DNA of 53,898 bases. Origin: Sphingobacteriia bacterium. Its GTDB lineage: Bacteria; Bacteroidota; Bacteroidia; Chitinophagales; Chitinophagaceae. The notes under the pieces are model-generated. The model saw only the letters and a program-made list of their open reading frames with translations. It ran no database searches and was not told the DNA's origin. The first letter of the stretch is position 1. Every line of letters starts with the position of its first letter. This document shows positions 16,784 through 27,300 of this stretch, in pieces. The position numbers and the translations under genes were made by a program. Location of the stretch: positions 1 to 53,898 of the forward strand of contig JAECQP010000021.1 of assembly GCA_015999745.1 (NCBI GenBank). Reading direction: 5' to 3'.

Positions 16784-18427
16784 TTAAAACTCGATATCGA
16801 TCTTCTTTTCTTCCGTACCACGTTTAATGATCAGCACGGTTTTATCTCCTTTCTTAAATTTGGAGAGCGACAGCATATAACTATTTACATCCACAAATTT
16901 GTATTCGCCCAATTGCAACAGAATATCACCAGCCTGCAGTCCTTTTTTTTCTGCCAGTTTGCCGGGGCTTACCCCGTCAATCCGCAAACCGGTACCGGTA
17001 AATCCATAATCCGGTATCACCCCTAAACTAACTGTAAAACGAGTGCTTCTGCCCATTTGTTGCTCTGCAGTTTTGGTAAAGGGAATTTTCCCTTTACCAT
17101 CCGCCTGTTCAATAATTTTATATACCATCAGCAAAATGTCTTTCCCGCCCGTATAATGGATCTTATCCCAGTCGTCGGTAGCTTTGTGGTAGTCTGAATG
17201 ACTTCCGGTGAATAAAAATAAAACCGGAATATCCTTTCGGTAGAAGCTGGCATGATCACTCGGACCACTGCCGGCGCTGTCAATTTTGTACGCAAGGCCC
17301 TGAGCAACGGAAGGAATAATATTGCGCCAAACCGGTGATGTGCCGTAACCACCGATCGTCAACTTTCTTGCTGTATCGTATCTGCCCACCATATCCATAT
17401 TGATCATATAGTTGGGCATAATTTGCTTCGTTGGGTTTTCCAGCCAATATTTACTGCCGAACAGTCCCAGTTCTTCTCCGGAAAAATGGATGATCAGGTA
17501 GTTGTTTCCCTTGGGCGCTTTCCTGGAAAGCTTACGGGTTAATTCAATCAATGCTGCAGTTCCGCTTGCATTGTCATCGGCCCCGTTATGCACCACATGA
17601 CCTGTATCGAGGGCATTTTTATCTTCCCCATAACCCAGGTGATCGTAGTGTGCACCCAATATCACAGTGGTGGGAGCATTGTTGTTGATATAGCCTACGA
17701 TATTTCTTGCTTTTCGAATGCTTTCAGTAAAAAATACCCGTAGCTCTATATTCAGCGATGCCGTATAATCAGGCAGGTATTTTTTTTGCCCCTGTCTGGT
17801 CAGGTAAACAACAGGGATTGCCGCAGGTACGGTACGGTCGTTTTTGTTGAACTGAACATTGTCGGTTATGGAAGAGCTGTTATATAAAAACAAGGCCGTG
17901 GCTTTTTTGGCAGCAGCATTGGCTGCTTCTTTTTTGATGGCTTCCTCAATATCAAAATGCGGATTGTTCCTGTTTTCTTCCAATACATCGGTCAGGTCCC
18001 GGAACCAGGGCTGTCCTGCCTCGCTCAATGCAGGGGCCTGGTTACCGTTTGCAGATCCGGTAGCGCTGAATGCCAATGGGAAATAATCGGTTTTCAGCCC
18101 AAGTGTTTTACCATCAATTTTTAGCTGGGTGTTTTCATCGATCTTTTTGCCCTCATTGATCTCAAATTCCTGTATAAATCCATTGGGCCCTGCAGGTTCA
18201 AGGCCTATCTGTTTGTACTGTTCTATGATATATTCCATAGCCATCAGCTCGCCTTTGGAGCCGGTTCTCCTTCCCTCCAGCGCATCATCGGCCAGGTACT
18301 GCACATGTTTGGTCAGATTGCCGATAATAAAAGCACTTTCCTTAACAGCCTCTTTGCGCAGTTTGCGTTTAGACTGGGCGGGAGCAAGCAGGGGGAGTAA
18401 CAAAATGATCGCAATCCATTTTTTCAT
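16784..18427 (-). CDS. Exported M28-family zinc aminopeptidase with PDZ domain
   Basis: 547-residue secreted peptidase. The signal peptide is residues 1-18 or so (MKKWIAIILLLPLLAPAQS), and the ATG at 18427 is chosen for it. The M28 core shows ILGAHYDHLGYGE (zinc His and Asp), HNGADDNASGTAALIE (bridging Asp), IIHFSGEELGLFGSKYW (catalytic Glu-Glu) and NMDMVGRYD, with a late His in GSHSDYH as the final zinc ligand. A PA-like insert sits before the core, with LFLYNSSSITD. The C-terminal about 90 residues form a PDZ domain (VSPGKLAEKKGLQAGDILLQLG). It should trim peptides in the periplasm or outside the cell. A -7 box stands 17 nt upstream of the ATG. It is divergent from feoB. Confidence 0.93.
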   Translation of the reverse strand: MKKWIAIILLLPLLAPAQSKRKLRKEAVKESAFIIGNLTKHVQYLADDALEGRRTGSKGELMAMEYIIEQYKQIGLEPAGPNGFIQEFEINEGKKIDENTQLKIDGKTLGLKTDYFPLAFSATGSANGNQAPALSEAGQPWFRDLTDVLEENRNNPHFDIEEAIKKEAANAAAKKATALFLYNSSSITDNVQFNKNDRTVPAAIPVVYLTRQGQKKYLPDYTASLNIELRVFFTESIRKARNIVGYINNNAPTTVILGAHYDHLGYGEDKNALDTGHVVHNGADDNASGTAALIELTRKLSRKAPKGNNYLIIHFSGEELGLFGSKYWLENPTKQIMPNYMINMDMVGRYDTARKLTIGGYGTSPVWRNIIPSVAQGLAYKIDSAGSGPSDHASFYRKDIPVLFLFTGSHSDYHKATDDWDKIHYTGGKDILLMVYKIIEQADGKGKIPFTKTAEQQMGRSTRFTVSLGVIPDYGFTGTGLRIDGVSPGKLAEKKGLQAGDILLQLGEYKFVDVNSYMLSLSKFKKGDKTVLIIKRGTEEKKIDIEF

Positions 18428-18444
18428 AATAACAGTTTGTGGTA

Positions 18445-18452
18445 CAAAAGTA
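18445..18452 (-). promoter_or_regulatory. -7 box of the M28 peptidase gene
   Basis: On the minus strand this reads TACTTTTG, an exact match to the Bacteroidota TAnnTTTG element, 17 nt before the ATG at 18427. The -33 TTTG is weak (TTTT at about the right distance). Confidence 0.6.
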
Positions 18453-18454
18453 AG

Positions 18455-18469
18455 CGGATGAAGCATCCG
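18455..18469. repeat. Inverted repeat between the divergent M28 and feoB promoters
   Basis: CGGATG-aag-CATCCG is a perfect 6+6 palindrome directly upstream of the M28 -7 box, with a further CGGAT copy at 18475-18479. Its placement would suit an operator for the peptidase promoter. It could equally be chance or a small cruciform, and no matching regulator is known. Confidence 0.35.
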
Positions 18470-18540
18470 TAAAACGGATTCTGCATTAAATCATGTATAT
18501 TCTGTTCCCGATCTCGTAACCTTATCCTGTTGCTTGCACC

Positions 18541-18548
18541 TACTTTTG
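18541..18548 (+). promoter_or_regulatory. -7 box of feoB
   Basis: TACTTTTG matches TAnnTTTG exactly and ends five bases before the TTG at 18554. This spacing, the same as at 46149-46162, supports 18554 as both near-transcription-start and translation start. Confidence 0.55.
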
Positions 18549-18553
18549 CAACC

Positions 18554-20671
18554 TTGGCAACACCAAAGTTTCATATAGCATTAGTAGGTAACCCCAACAG
18601 CGGCAAAAGCTCCCTGTTCAACGCCCTCACCGGACTGAACCAGAAAGTGGGCAATTTTCCCGGTGTTACCGTAGACAAAAAGACCGGGATCTATTCTGTA
18701 GACAGCGACAAGGATACGGAGCTGATTGACCTGCCCGGCACCTACAGCCTCTACCCCCGCAGGGCGGATGAGTGGGTGGCATATAAAGTGCTGATGGGTG
18801 CTGATGAGTCGGTAAAGCCCGACATGGTGATCCTGGTGGCCGATGCCAGCAACCTGAAACGCAACCTGCTGTTCTGCAGCCAGATCATTGATCTGAAAAT
18901 ACCGGTCATCATGGCGCTCACCATGAATGATATTGCCGCACAAAAGGGGATCAAGATTGATATTCCTGGCCTGGAGGTGGAACTGGGCATTCCCATTGTT
19001 GCCGTAAATCCCCGAAAAAACAAGGGACTGAGCGAACTGAAAAGGGCCATTGCAAAGCTTACCCGCGCAACTCCTGAGGCTTCGGCCCGCAGTAATGATT
19101 TTATTGATGTAGCCGGCCTTGCCCCGGAAGCTATTAAAGCGGTACGGGCATTATTCCCCAAACTGAGTGAATATGCGGCCATCCATCACCTGATTAACTA
19201 TGAAGAACTGGGCAGTGGGAATGAACAGGCAAAAATTCCGGAAATAATAGCCAGAACCGGTTTCAACGCCACCAAAACACAGGCGGAAGAAATCATGCAA
19301 CGCTACAACCACATCAGGCAGGTGATGCAGAAAAAAGTGGTGGAACCCGGACCGCTTCAGAAAAAACTATTCAGCAACAAACTCGACAATATTTTACTGC
19401 ACCGCACCTGGGGCTATCTCATTCTTTTAACCGTATTATTTCTGCTTTTCCAGAGTGTGTTTGCGCTGGCAGCCTATCCTATGGATGGCATTGAATGGTG
19501 TTTTGCCCAAATTAGTAGCTGGCTAACCGATACCTTGCCGGAAGTCTGGTGGAGCGACCTGCTGATTAATGGTATTGTGGCGGGATTGAGCGGCATCATG
19601 GTATTTATTCCGCAGATCATGATTCTGTTTGGAATCATCACCATGCTGGAAGACAGCGGCTATATGGCGCGCATCGGATTTCTCAGCGACAGGCTGATGC
19701 GTAAAGTCGGGCTGAACGGGAAAAGTGTCATGCCCATGATCAGCAGTTTTGCGTGTGCGGTGCCCGCCATCATGAGTGCCCGGAATATTGAAAATAAAAA
19801 AGAACGGCTGCTCACCATCATGGTAACGCCATTAATGAGCTGCAGTGCCCGGTTGCCGGTATACACCATTTTGATTTCATTGGTAGTAGATGATCATTAT
19901 TATTTCGGATTTGTAAGCCTGCAGGGGCTCGTGATGATGGGGCTTTATTTTCTGGGCACTTTCATGGCGCTGTTTGTGAGCTATATTTTAAAGTGGTTCA
20001 TCAATATCAAAGAGAAAAGTTTCTTTATCCTGGAACTGCCCATTTACCGGGCGCCCCGCTGGAAAAACGTGGGAATCACCATGGTGGAGAAGGCCAGGAT
20101 ATTTGTTACCGATGCAGGTAAGGTGATCATGATCATCAGCTTGTTGCTCTGGTTTCTCAGTTCCTTCGGGCCTGGTAGCCGGATAACCGATGTTGAAACC
20201 AAATATGCTGCCATGATCAAGGCGGCGCCACAACAGGCAGACTCCCTGAACAGACAGCTTTCTACCGAAAAATTACAGAACTCCTATGCCGGTATACTGG
20301 GCCAGGCCATTGAACCGGCCATTGAACCACTGGGTTACGACTGGAAGATCGGAATTGCACTGATTACCTCATTTGCAGCGAGAGAAGTATTTGTAGGAAC
20401 CATGGCTACGCTGTACAGTGTGGAGGAAGCCGATGATCAGTCGCTTCGGGAAAAATTGCAATCCGCCACACATGCAGATGGCTCCAAAGTATATACCCTG
20501 CCGGCTGCATTTTCCCTGATGGTGTTTTATGTACTGGCTATGCAGTGTATGAGTACACTGGCCATTGTAAAGCGTGAAACCAAATCGTGGAAATGGCCTG
20601 TATTTCAACTATTGTACATGACGGCGCTGGCTTATGGAATGAGTTTTCTCGTGTATACCCTGCTTAGCTAA
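18554..20671 (+). CDS. feoB: Ferrous iron transporter FeoB, TTG start
   Basis: About 705-residue Fe(II) permease of the inner membrane. The N-terminal G domain has GNPNSGKS (G1, about 12-19), the G2/switch region with NFPGVTVDKKTG, DLPGTYSL (G3) and a G4-like TMND. The membrane half has two Gate repeats with SFACAVPAIMSAR and MVTPLMSCSARLPVYTI, whose cysteine belongs to the proposed ion path, and a late SFAAREVFVGTMATLYS. No ATG occurs in frame between the upstream stop (18470-18472) and G1. TTG 18554 lies five bases after a perfect -7 box; TTG 18530 would add eight residues. There is no FeoA domain at the N-terminus and no feoA gene next to it. Its 3' end overlaps the GAF kinase gene by 4 nt, tail to tail. 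Confidence 0.96.
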   Translation: MATPKFHIALVGNPNSGKSSLFNALTGLNQKVGNFPGVTVDKKTGIYSVDSDKDTELIDLPGTYSLYPRRADEWVAYKVLMGADESVKPDMVILVADASNLKRNLLFCSQIIDLKIPVIMALTMNDIAAQKGIKIDIPGLEVELGIPIVAVNPRKNKGLSELKRAIAKLTRATPEASARSNDFIDVAGLAPEAIKAVRALFPKLSEYAAIHHLINYEELGSGNEQAKIPEIIARTGFNATKTQAEEIMQRYNHIRQVMQKKVVEPGPLQKKLFSNKLDNILLHRTWGYLILLTVLFLLFQSVFALAAYPMDGIEWCFAQISSWLTDTLPEVWWSDLLINGIVAGLSGIMVFIPQIMILFGIITMLEDSGYMARIGFLSDRLMRKVGLNGKSVMPMISSFACAVPAIMSARNIENKKERLLTIMVTPLMSCSARLPVYTILISLVVDDHYYFGFVSLQGLVMMGLYFLGTFMALFVSYILKWFINIKEKSFFILELPIYRAPRWKNVGITMVEKARIFVTDAGKVIMIISLLLWFLSSFGPGSRITDVETKYAAMIKAAPQQADSLNRQLSTEKLQNSYAGILGQAIEPAIEPLGYDWKIGIALITSFAAREVFVGTMATLYSVEEADDQSLREKLQSATHADGSKVYTLPAAFSLMVFYVLAMQCMSTLAIVKRETKSWKWPVFQLLYMTALAYGMSFLVYTLLS

Positions 20672-22002
20672 TCTGCAAACTGCAGGTATACGGAAGTGCC
20701 TTTTTCCGGCTGACTTTCCACTTTAATAGAACCTCCGAGCATTTCAATAAAGTCTTTGGTCAGAATCAGTCCGAGGCCACTGCCCTTTTCATTGCCGGTA
20801 CCTGCAGTACTCTGGTAGTGTTCGCCATCAAACAATTTATTCTGCATTTCAGGGGTCATGCCCACACCGGTATCGCTTACTGAAATCATAACCAATTGGC
20901 CTTCCTTGTGCGCATAAACCGTGATCACCCCTTCCTTGGCAAACTTATTGGCGTTGCTAATCAGGTTACGCAGGATGAAACGCATGGCATTGATATCTGA
21001 TTTTACAAACAGATCTTCATCTACCAGGTTCACCATAATATTCGATTTCAGCGAAGACATGACCTCAAAGCTCTTGAACATATTGCTCACGAGGGTGCGC
21101 ACATGTACTTTTTCTGTTTCTACCCCTCTGCCCCGCATCTGCATGGAACCCCAGTCTACCAGGTTGTTCAGCAGTTCCACGGTACCATCAATTTGCTTGC
21201 CTGCCATATTCATCAGTTCCACAGAATCCTGCTGACTGAGAATTTTACGTGCGTTCAGTTCAATGATAGACTTCACCGCACCGATCGGATTACGCACGTC
21301 GTGGGCAATAATACTGAGAATCCTGTTCTGCAGTTCCATCTGTTGCTGCAGTTTAATACGCTGCTGCTCCAATTGTTTATTCAGCAGGTTCTGGTCCAGT
21401 AGTTTAACTACCTGGCGGGCCAGCGACTGCAATGTATAGATTTGTTCTTCGTTTAATGTTCCGGGTCTGGTATCAAATACGGCAATCGTGCCCATTTTAA
21501 ATCCATTGCTGTTGATCAGCGGGACACCTGCATAAAAACGGATAAAGGGATCCCCGGTTACAAGCGGGTTATCTAAGAAGCGTTCATCCTGTGTGGCATC
21601 ATTCACTTCAAACACCAGGGCGTCTGTGGCAATGGTATGCCCGCAAAAAGAAATATTCCTGGGAAATTCAGTAGCATCGATCCCAACCCTGGCTTTAAAC
21701 CACTGTCGCTGCGCATCAATAAGCGAAATCAATGCAATCGGGGTACGGCAAATAGTGGCAGCCAGCTTAACTACATCGTTGAACTCATCTTCGTATGAAG
21801 TATCGAGTACCTCATACCGATAAAGCTCTCTCAAACGCCGTTGGTCGTCGGATGGTATTTGGGGAGGTACCATAAAAAGATTGATTTGCTTTAACGGCTC
21901 GTTCCTTTTTCGCATTAAAAATGGACTTTTCCGGTTCTTTAACGCAGAAATGAGCAGTTTATTGGATGGAACAGGTAAATATTCTGCAATTATTTGCAGC
22001 AT
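20668..22002 (-). CDS. GAF-domain sensor histidine kinase
   Basis: 444-residue cytoplasmic kinase. A GAF domain (about 60-205) opens with the common pattern RLRELYRYEVLDTSYEDEFN and includes SFCGHTIATD and FYAGVPLINSNGFKMGTIAVFD. A short coiled coil leads to HisKA with IIAHDVRNPIGAVKSI (H-box) and a HATPase with NLISNANKF (N-box), SDTGVGM (G1) and GSGLGLIL (G2). No TM or receiver domain. The conserved part starts near residue 44, so ATGs at 21915 or 21873 are also possible starts; 22002 is given because it lies 21 nt after bcp and would make a tight operon. No response regulator is adjacent. What the GAF domain binds is not evident. Confidence 0.9.
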   Translation of the reverse strand: MLQIIAEYLPVPSNKLLISALKNRKSPFLMRKRNEPLKQINLFMVPPQIPSDDQRRLRELYRYEVLDTSYEDEFNDVVKLAATICRTPIALISLIDAQRQWFKARVGIDATEFPRNISFCGHTIATDALVFEVNDATQDERFLDNPLVTGDPFIRFYAGVPLINSNGFKMGTIAVFDTRPGTLNEEQIYTLQSLARQVVKLLDQNLLNKQLEQQRIKLQQQMELQNRILSIIAHDVRNPIGAVKSIIELNARKILSQQDSVELMNMAGKQIDGTVELLNNLVDWGSMQMRGRGVETEKVHVRTLVSNMFKSFEVMSSLKSNIMVNLVDEDLFVKSDINAMRFILRNLISNANKFAKEGVITVYAHKEGQLVMISVSDTGVGMTPEMQNKLFDGEHYQSTAGTGNEKGSGLGLILTKDFIEMLGGSIKVESQPEKGTSVYLQFAD

Positions 22003-22023
22003 ATTTACCTATTAATCAACCAT

Positions 22024-22491
22024 TTAGATCAAATCCCAAGCAGCCAATATTTCTTCAGTATGATTTTTTGTGTCTGGTTTGGCGATGATTTTACGGATTA
22101 CGCCGGTTTCGTCTATCAGGAAAGTAGTACGGGTAGTGCCCATATAGGTTCTTCCCATAAATTTCTTTTCGCCCCAGAGATTGTATTTATCTACGATCTT
22201 TTTTTCTTCGTCGGATACCAATGGAAAAGGAAGTTCAAACTTTTCTTCAAATTTTTTATGACTCTTTACACTATCTACACTCACACCCACCACCTGAAAC
22301 CCTTTTTTTAACAAAGTGCTGTAATTGTCTTTCAGGTTACAGGCCTGAGCGGTACAACCCGGCGTATCGTCTTTAGGATAAAAATACAGAACCACTTTTT
22401 TGCCCTTGAAATCGGCCAGAGAAATGGCCTTTCCATTCTGATCAAGTGCTTTAAACGCAGGCGCTTTGCTGCCTTCTTTTAATACTGCCAT
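22024..22491 (-). CDS. bcp: Thioredoxin-dependent thiol peroxidase (BCP-type peroxiredoxin)
   Basis: 155-residue atypical peroxiredoxin reducing hydrogen and organic peroxides with thioredoxin. The active site reads FYPKDDTPGCTAQACNLKD: peroxidatic Cys about 46 and a resolving Cys five residues later. LPFPLVSDEEKKIVDKYNLWGEK and the GTTRTTFLIDETGVI strand are typical. Length is usual for BCP/PrxQ. The downstream GAF kinase follows after 21 nt on the same strand, and the carB-like gene is divergent. No OxyR- or PerR-like site was recognised. Confidence 0.96.
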   Translation of the reverse strand: MAVLKEGSKAPAFKALDQNGKAISLADFKGKKVVLYFYPKDDTPGCTAQACNLKDNYSTLLKKGFQVVGVSVDSVKSHKKFEEKFELPFPLVSDEEKKIVDKYNLWGEKKFMGRTYMGTTRTTFLIDETGVIRKIIAKPDTKNHTEEILAAWDLI

Positions 22492-22568
22492 GTTGTTTTT
22501 TTTATTGGTGCACGTTGTTTTGGCAGTTTTGAAACCAAGATTTAACCAATGGTTTGCTCATCCCGCCT

Positions 22569-22576
22569 TACATTTG
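22569..22576 (+). promoter_or_regulatory. -7 box of the carB N-half gene
   Basis: TACATTTG fits TAnnTTTG exactly, 19 nt upstream of the ATG at 22596. The same octamer stands before the ketosynthase gene at 48351. Confidence 0.6.
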
Positions 22577-22595
22577 TGCAATTTATTCAAATATC

Positions 22596-24242
22596 ATGCC
22601 CAAAGATCAATCTATCAAATCAGTTCTCATTATAGGTTCCGGACCAATCATCATCGGACAGGCCTGTGAGTTTGACTATTCCGGCTCTCAGGCTGCAAGA
22701 AGCCTGCGCGAGGAAGGGATAAAAGTAGTACTTATCAACAGCAATCCGGCTACAATTATGACGGATCCAATGATGGCCGACAAAGTGTATTTGCTGCCAT
22801 TAACGGCCGAAAGCATCGAAAAAATCCTGGAAGAGAATGAAATTGACGCGGTTTTACCTACTATGGGGGGTCAAACTGCGCTCAACCTTTGCAAGGAAGT
22901 GGAAGAACTGGGCATCTGGGAAAAATACAACTGCCGCCTGATTGGGGTGGATGTTGCCGCCATTGATACAGCAGAAGACCGGGAAAAATTCCGTCAGCTG
23001 ATGGTTAAAATAGGGATGGCCGTGGCCCCCAGCCATGTTGCCAACAGCTTTCTGGAAGGAAAAGAGTTTGCCCAGGAGATCGGATTCCCACTGGTAATCC
23101 GCCCTTCATTTACCCTGGGAGGAACGGGGGGTGGTTTTGTTCACTCCAAAGACGAACTGGATGCCGCACTTGAAAAAGGTCTGAAAGCTTCTCCTATTCA
23201 CGAAGTATTGGTAGAAAAAGCGGTTTTGGGCTGGAAAGAATACGAACTGGAACTGTTGAGAGACTGCAATGATAATGTAGTAATCATCTGTACCGTTGAA
23301 AACCTGGATCCGATGGGGGTTCATACCGGGGACTCCATTACAGTGGCTCCTGCCATGACCTTAAGCGATACTGCCTTCCAGGAAATGCGTAATAAAGCGA
23401 TCCTGATGATGCGCTCCCTGGGTAATTTCACCGGGGGATGTAATGTGCAGTTTGCCCTGAATCCGGAAACCGAAGAACTGATTGCTGTGGAAATCAATCC
23501 AAGGGTGAGTCGTTCTTCCGCACTGGCATCCAAAGCAACCGGTTACCCTATTGCAAAAATTGCGGCTAAGCTGGCAATTGGATACAGCCTGGACGAACTG
23601 AAGAACCAGATCACCAAAACCACTTCTGCTTATTTTGAACCTGCCCTCGACTATGTAATTGTAAAAATGCCCCGCTGGAACTTTGATAAGTTTAAAGGCG
23701 CCAACGATACCCTGGGTTTGCAGATGAAGAGTGTGGGCGAAGTGATGGCCATTGGCAGAAGTTTTGCCGAAGCGCTGCAAAAAGCCTGTCAGAGCCTGGA
23801 AAATGAAGCAGTAGGACTGGGTTATTATGGAAAAAGCCTCATGAAGAGCGAAGAATTGGTTGAGTACATCAAGATCCCGAAATGGGATCGCGTATTCCGC
23901 ATCAAAGATGCACTGATGCAGGGCTCTACTGTTAAATCCATTGCACAGGCTACCGGAATTGACAGGTGGTTCCTGTACCAAATACAGCAGATCTGCACGA
24001 TAGAAAAGGATATGGCGCAGTACAGCCTGGAAACACTCCCTGCCGCACTACTGAAAGAGGCCAAGAAAGCAGGCTTCTCCGATATTCAAATCACCAAAAT
24101 CCTTTCAGGCAATTGCACAGAAGACGAAGTGTATGAAAAAAGAAAGGCGCTGGGAATCACCCGTATTTATAAAATGGTGGACACCTGCGCTGCCGAGTTT
24201 GAGGCCAAAACACCTTACTTCTACAGCAGTTTTGAAGGATAA
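22596..24242 (+). CDS. carB: Carbamoyl-phosphate synthase large subunit, N-terminal half only
   Basis: 548-residue protein equal to the first half of CarB: the carboxyphosphate-synthesising ATP-grasp module plus the oligomerisation domain. It opens with [19 protein letters not shown], the standard CarB start, continues through [28 protein letters not shown] and [23 protein letters not shown] (ATP and metal site), and ends in the oligomerisation domain with [17 protein letters not shown]. Normal CarB is about 1070 residues and continues into a second ATP-grasp and an MGS-like domain. Here a stop codon and a strong terminator follow at once. The C-terminal half and carA are absent from the window. 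Split CarB proteins are known in other lineages (for example Aquifex and methanogens), so this may be a working half rather than a fragment. Confidence 0.93.
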   Translation: MPKDQSIKSVLIIGSGPIIIGQACEFDYSGSQAARSLREEGIKVVLINSNPATIMTDPMMADKVYLLPLTAESIEKILEENEIDAVLPTMGGQTALNLCKEVEELGIWEKYNCRLIGVDVAAIDTAEDREKFRQLMVKIGMAVAPSHVANSFLEGKEFAQEIGFPLVIRPSFTLGGTGGGFVHSKDELDAALEKGLKASPIHEVLVEKAVLGWKEYELELLRDCNDNVVIICTVENLDPMGVHTGDSITVAPAMTLSDTAFQEMRNKAILMMRSLGNFTGGCNVQFALNPETEELIAVEINPRVSRSSALASKATGYPIAKIAAKLAIGYSLDELKNQITKTTSAYFEPALDYVIVKMPRWNFDKFKGANDTLGLQMKSVGEVMAIGRSFAEALQKACQSLENEAVGLGYYGKSLMKSEELVEYIKIPKWDRVFRIKDALMQGSTVKSIAQATGIDRWFLYQIQQICTIEKDMAQYSLETLPAALLKEAKKAGFSDIQITKILSGNCTEDEVYEKRKALGITRIYKMVDTCAAEFEAKTPYFYSSFEG

Positions 24243-24258
24243 TCAATTTATTTTATTT

Positions 24259-24288
24259 AAAAAGGCTGCCTCTTTTGGCAGCCTTTTT
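24259..24288 (+). terminator. Intrinsic terminator after the carB half
   Basis: Perfect stem AAAAAGGCTGCC / GGCAGCCTTTTT around a 6-nt loop, 16 nt after the stop codon and followed by a T-run. It isolates the carB half from the downstream fusion gene and argues that the stop codon is the natural gene end. The A-run on the other side makes it able to work in both directions. Confidence 0.9.
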
Positions 24289-24326
24289 AATTTACTGTAC
24301 AATATTTGCAGTTAAGCTGCATAAAT

Positions 24327-27300
24327 ATGGCAAAAGAACATAACCAGATTTTTCAGACCAGTAACCCAACGCGATGGCAGCGCTTTAAATGGGCCAGCCG
24401 TTTATTGGCATTTTTTCTTTTCATAGCAGTGCTGGCCGTTGTTATAGCCATAAGGACGGCTTATATGCCGAATATCCCCATTCTTCAAAGCAGTACATTC
24501 AAAAAAATACTGGAGTCACCCGAAACCACCGATTCCATAGCTAAAGAATACCAGGGATTCCGAAAATTCATCGACAACAAATGGGCCCGAAAGAACGGGG
24601 CTGGCCAATATGAACGCGAAGACGTTATTCCGGTAGCCGGACAGTTCAGCAGTGATCTGGGCGTCAGAGCGGCTTTTTATGTAGACTGGGATCCGCAGGC
24701 TTTCTTCTCGTTGAGAAGAAACATCAGCAAAATCAACCTTGTTTTGCCCGAATGGTTCTTTTTTGATCCGGAAGGCGACTCCATGGTGGTACGCAGAGAA
24801 AAAAGAGGTTATGACCTGATTAAAAAAGCCCGGGGGTTGAGGGTAATGCCGATGCTTACCAACAACATCAATGGCAATTGGAACGGCAACGTAATCCACA
24901 GGATTCTCAACAACAAAACAAAGCGGGAAAAACTGATTAATGATTTATACCGGCATATTAAATCTGAAGGATTTGCAGGTGTTAATATTGACCTGGAAGA
25001 ATTGATTGAAGATGACAACAGCATACTCTCTGATTTTCAGAAAGAGCTCTACGAGAAATTTCATGCCAACGGATTGCTTGTTTCGCAGGATGTAATGCCG
25101 TTCAACGAGGATTACGATTATCCAACATTGTCCAGGTACAACGATTACCTGTTCCTGATGGCCTACGATCAGCATACATCAGGTACCAGGCCCGGAGCAA
25201 TCAGCAGCCAGAAGTGGATTGAAGCCGCGGTAGACCAGATGGCACAGCATGTCCCTACAGAAAAAATAGTGCTTTGTATTGCCGGTTTCGGTTACGACTG
25301 GCCACAGGGAGGAGAAGGCACCGATGTTACCTATCAGCAGGCTTTAAGTATTGCAAAAGAAAACGGAAGCCAGATTACTTACGATAATGATTCCTATAAT
25401 CTGTATTTCAAGTACACAGACAATGCCCGGCATGTAAGAGAAGTTCACTTCACAGATGCCGCCACCAATTTTAACACCATACGGTTTTCCACTGAATACG
25501 GGCTGGCCGGAACTTCTTTGTGGCGGATGGGAAGTGAAGACAGCAGGCTCTGGGATTTTTATCACCTGCCCCTGGATAAAGCTTCCGCACATCAGTTCAA
25601 TTTTGAAGAATTCAGCAGGGTAAAAAGCAGCAATGACGTGGATTTTATGGGTGAGGGGGAAATCCTTGACGTGATTTCGACACCCACACCGGGAAAAATC
25701 AGAACCGAGCTGGATACATCGTGGATGCTGATCAGTGAACAGTTCTACGACACACTGCCTTCCATGTTTGTTGTAAAACAATTCGGGAAATCAGATGCCA
25801 AAAAGATGGTACTCACCTTTGATGATGGCCCGCATCCTAAATACACAAGACAGATTCTGGATATTCTGGATCACTACAAAGTGGTGGCTAATTTCTTTGT
25901 AGTGGGGATTGAAGCGGAGAAAAACATTCCGCTCATTAAAAGAATTTACAACTCAGGGCATGAGTTGAGTAACCACACTTTCACCCACCCCAATATGGCC
26001 ACTGTTAGTAAACAGCGGGCCTTTCTGGAAATGGATGCTACCAGGCTCCTGCTGGAAGCGGTAACCGGCCGGAGTACCATCATGTTCCGCGCTCCCTACA
26101 ATGCAGACAGCCGGCCGGAAACCATGGAAGAGCTGGTACCGGTGGCATTGAGCAGAACCAAAAACTACCTGACCATCGGCGAAAACATTGACCCGCTCGA
26201 CTGGCAGGCCGAAGAAGTGAAAGACTTTAATGCCGACAGTATCTTTAACCGGGTGGTAAGGATGAAAGACAATGGCAACATCATTTTACTCCACGATGCA
26301 GGGGGTAACAGAAGCGCCACGGTGGAAGCCCTTCCCAGAATCATCGAATACTTTCATAAAGAGGGGTACACATTTACCACGGTAGCCGACCTGATGGGTA
26401 AAACCAGGGATGATGTGATGCCCCCTGTGCCCAATTATAAAGGCAATTACCTGCTGCAGTTCAATTATTTTCTGGCAGAAGCAGGCTATTATTTTGGAAA
26501 AATCTTCAATGCTGTTTTCATACTGTTCCTGGTGCTGGGTAGTATCAGACTGGGGGCGCTATTGGTATTCTCGACCCTGCAGAGAAGAAAGAAGAAAAAA
26601 GAGGTGACAGCCGGAAAAGCAGATGCCGGACTGGTGTCGATCATTGTGCCGGCTTATGGTGAAGAAGTAAATGCTGTAAGCTCCTTACAAAACCTGCTGC
26701 GCTGCGACTATCCCAACTTCAACATCATTTTTGTGAATGATGGAAGCAGAGATAAAACCCTGGAGCATGTTACCGCCGCATTCAACAATCATCCCAAAGT
26801 AACTATTTTGGATAAACCCAATGGCGGGAAAGCTTCTGCATTAAACTACGGCATTGCCTCCACCAACGCAGCGCTGGTGGTCTGCATTGATGCGGATACC
26901 AAACTGAAGCCCGATGCGGTAAGCAAGCTGGTACAACACTTCGATAACGAGGATGTGGGTGCTGTGGCCGGAAATGTAAAAGTGGGGAATGAAAACAACC
27001 TGATTACCCGCTGGCAGGGTATTGAATACATCACCAGTCAGAATATAGACCGGCAGGCCTTCGGGTATTTCAATGGAATCACGGTAGTACCCGGTGCAAT
27101 CGGGGCTTTCAGAAAGCAGGCTATTAAAGATGCCGGTGGTTTTACCTCGGATACCCTGGCAGAAGATGCAGATCTTACCGTTCGAATCCTACGCTGCAAT
27201 TATATTATCCTGAATGAAAACAATGCAGTTGCCATGACGGAAGCACCGGAAACCATGAAAATGTTTATGAAACAGCGATTCAGGTGGACTTTTGGCGTTT

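Noticed and set aside
23361..23981. 206-codon open frame opposite carB
   Set aside because: Antisense to conserved CarB sequence, no family match by eye.
22596..24242. carB as a truncated pseudogene
   Set aside because: The frame ends precisely at a domain border, has no frameshift, and is followed by a strong terminator, with no leftover C-terminal sequence. A natural split gene is likelier.
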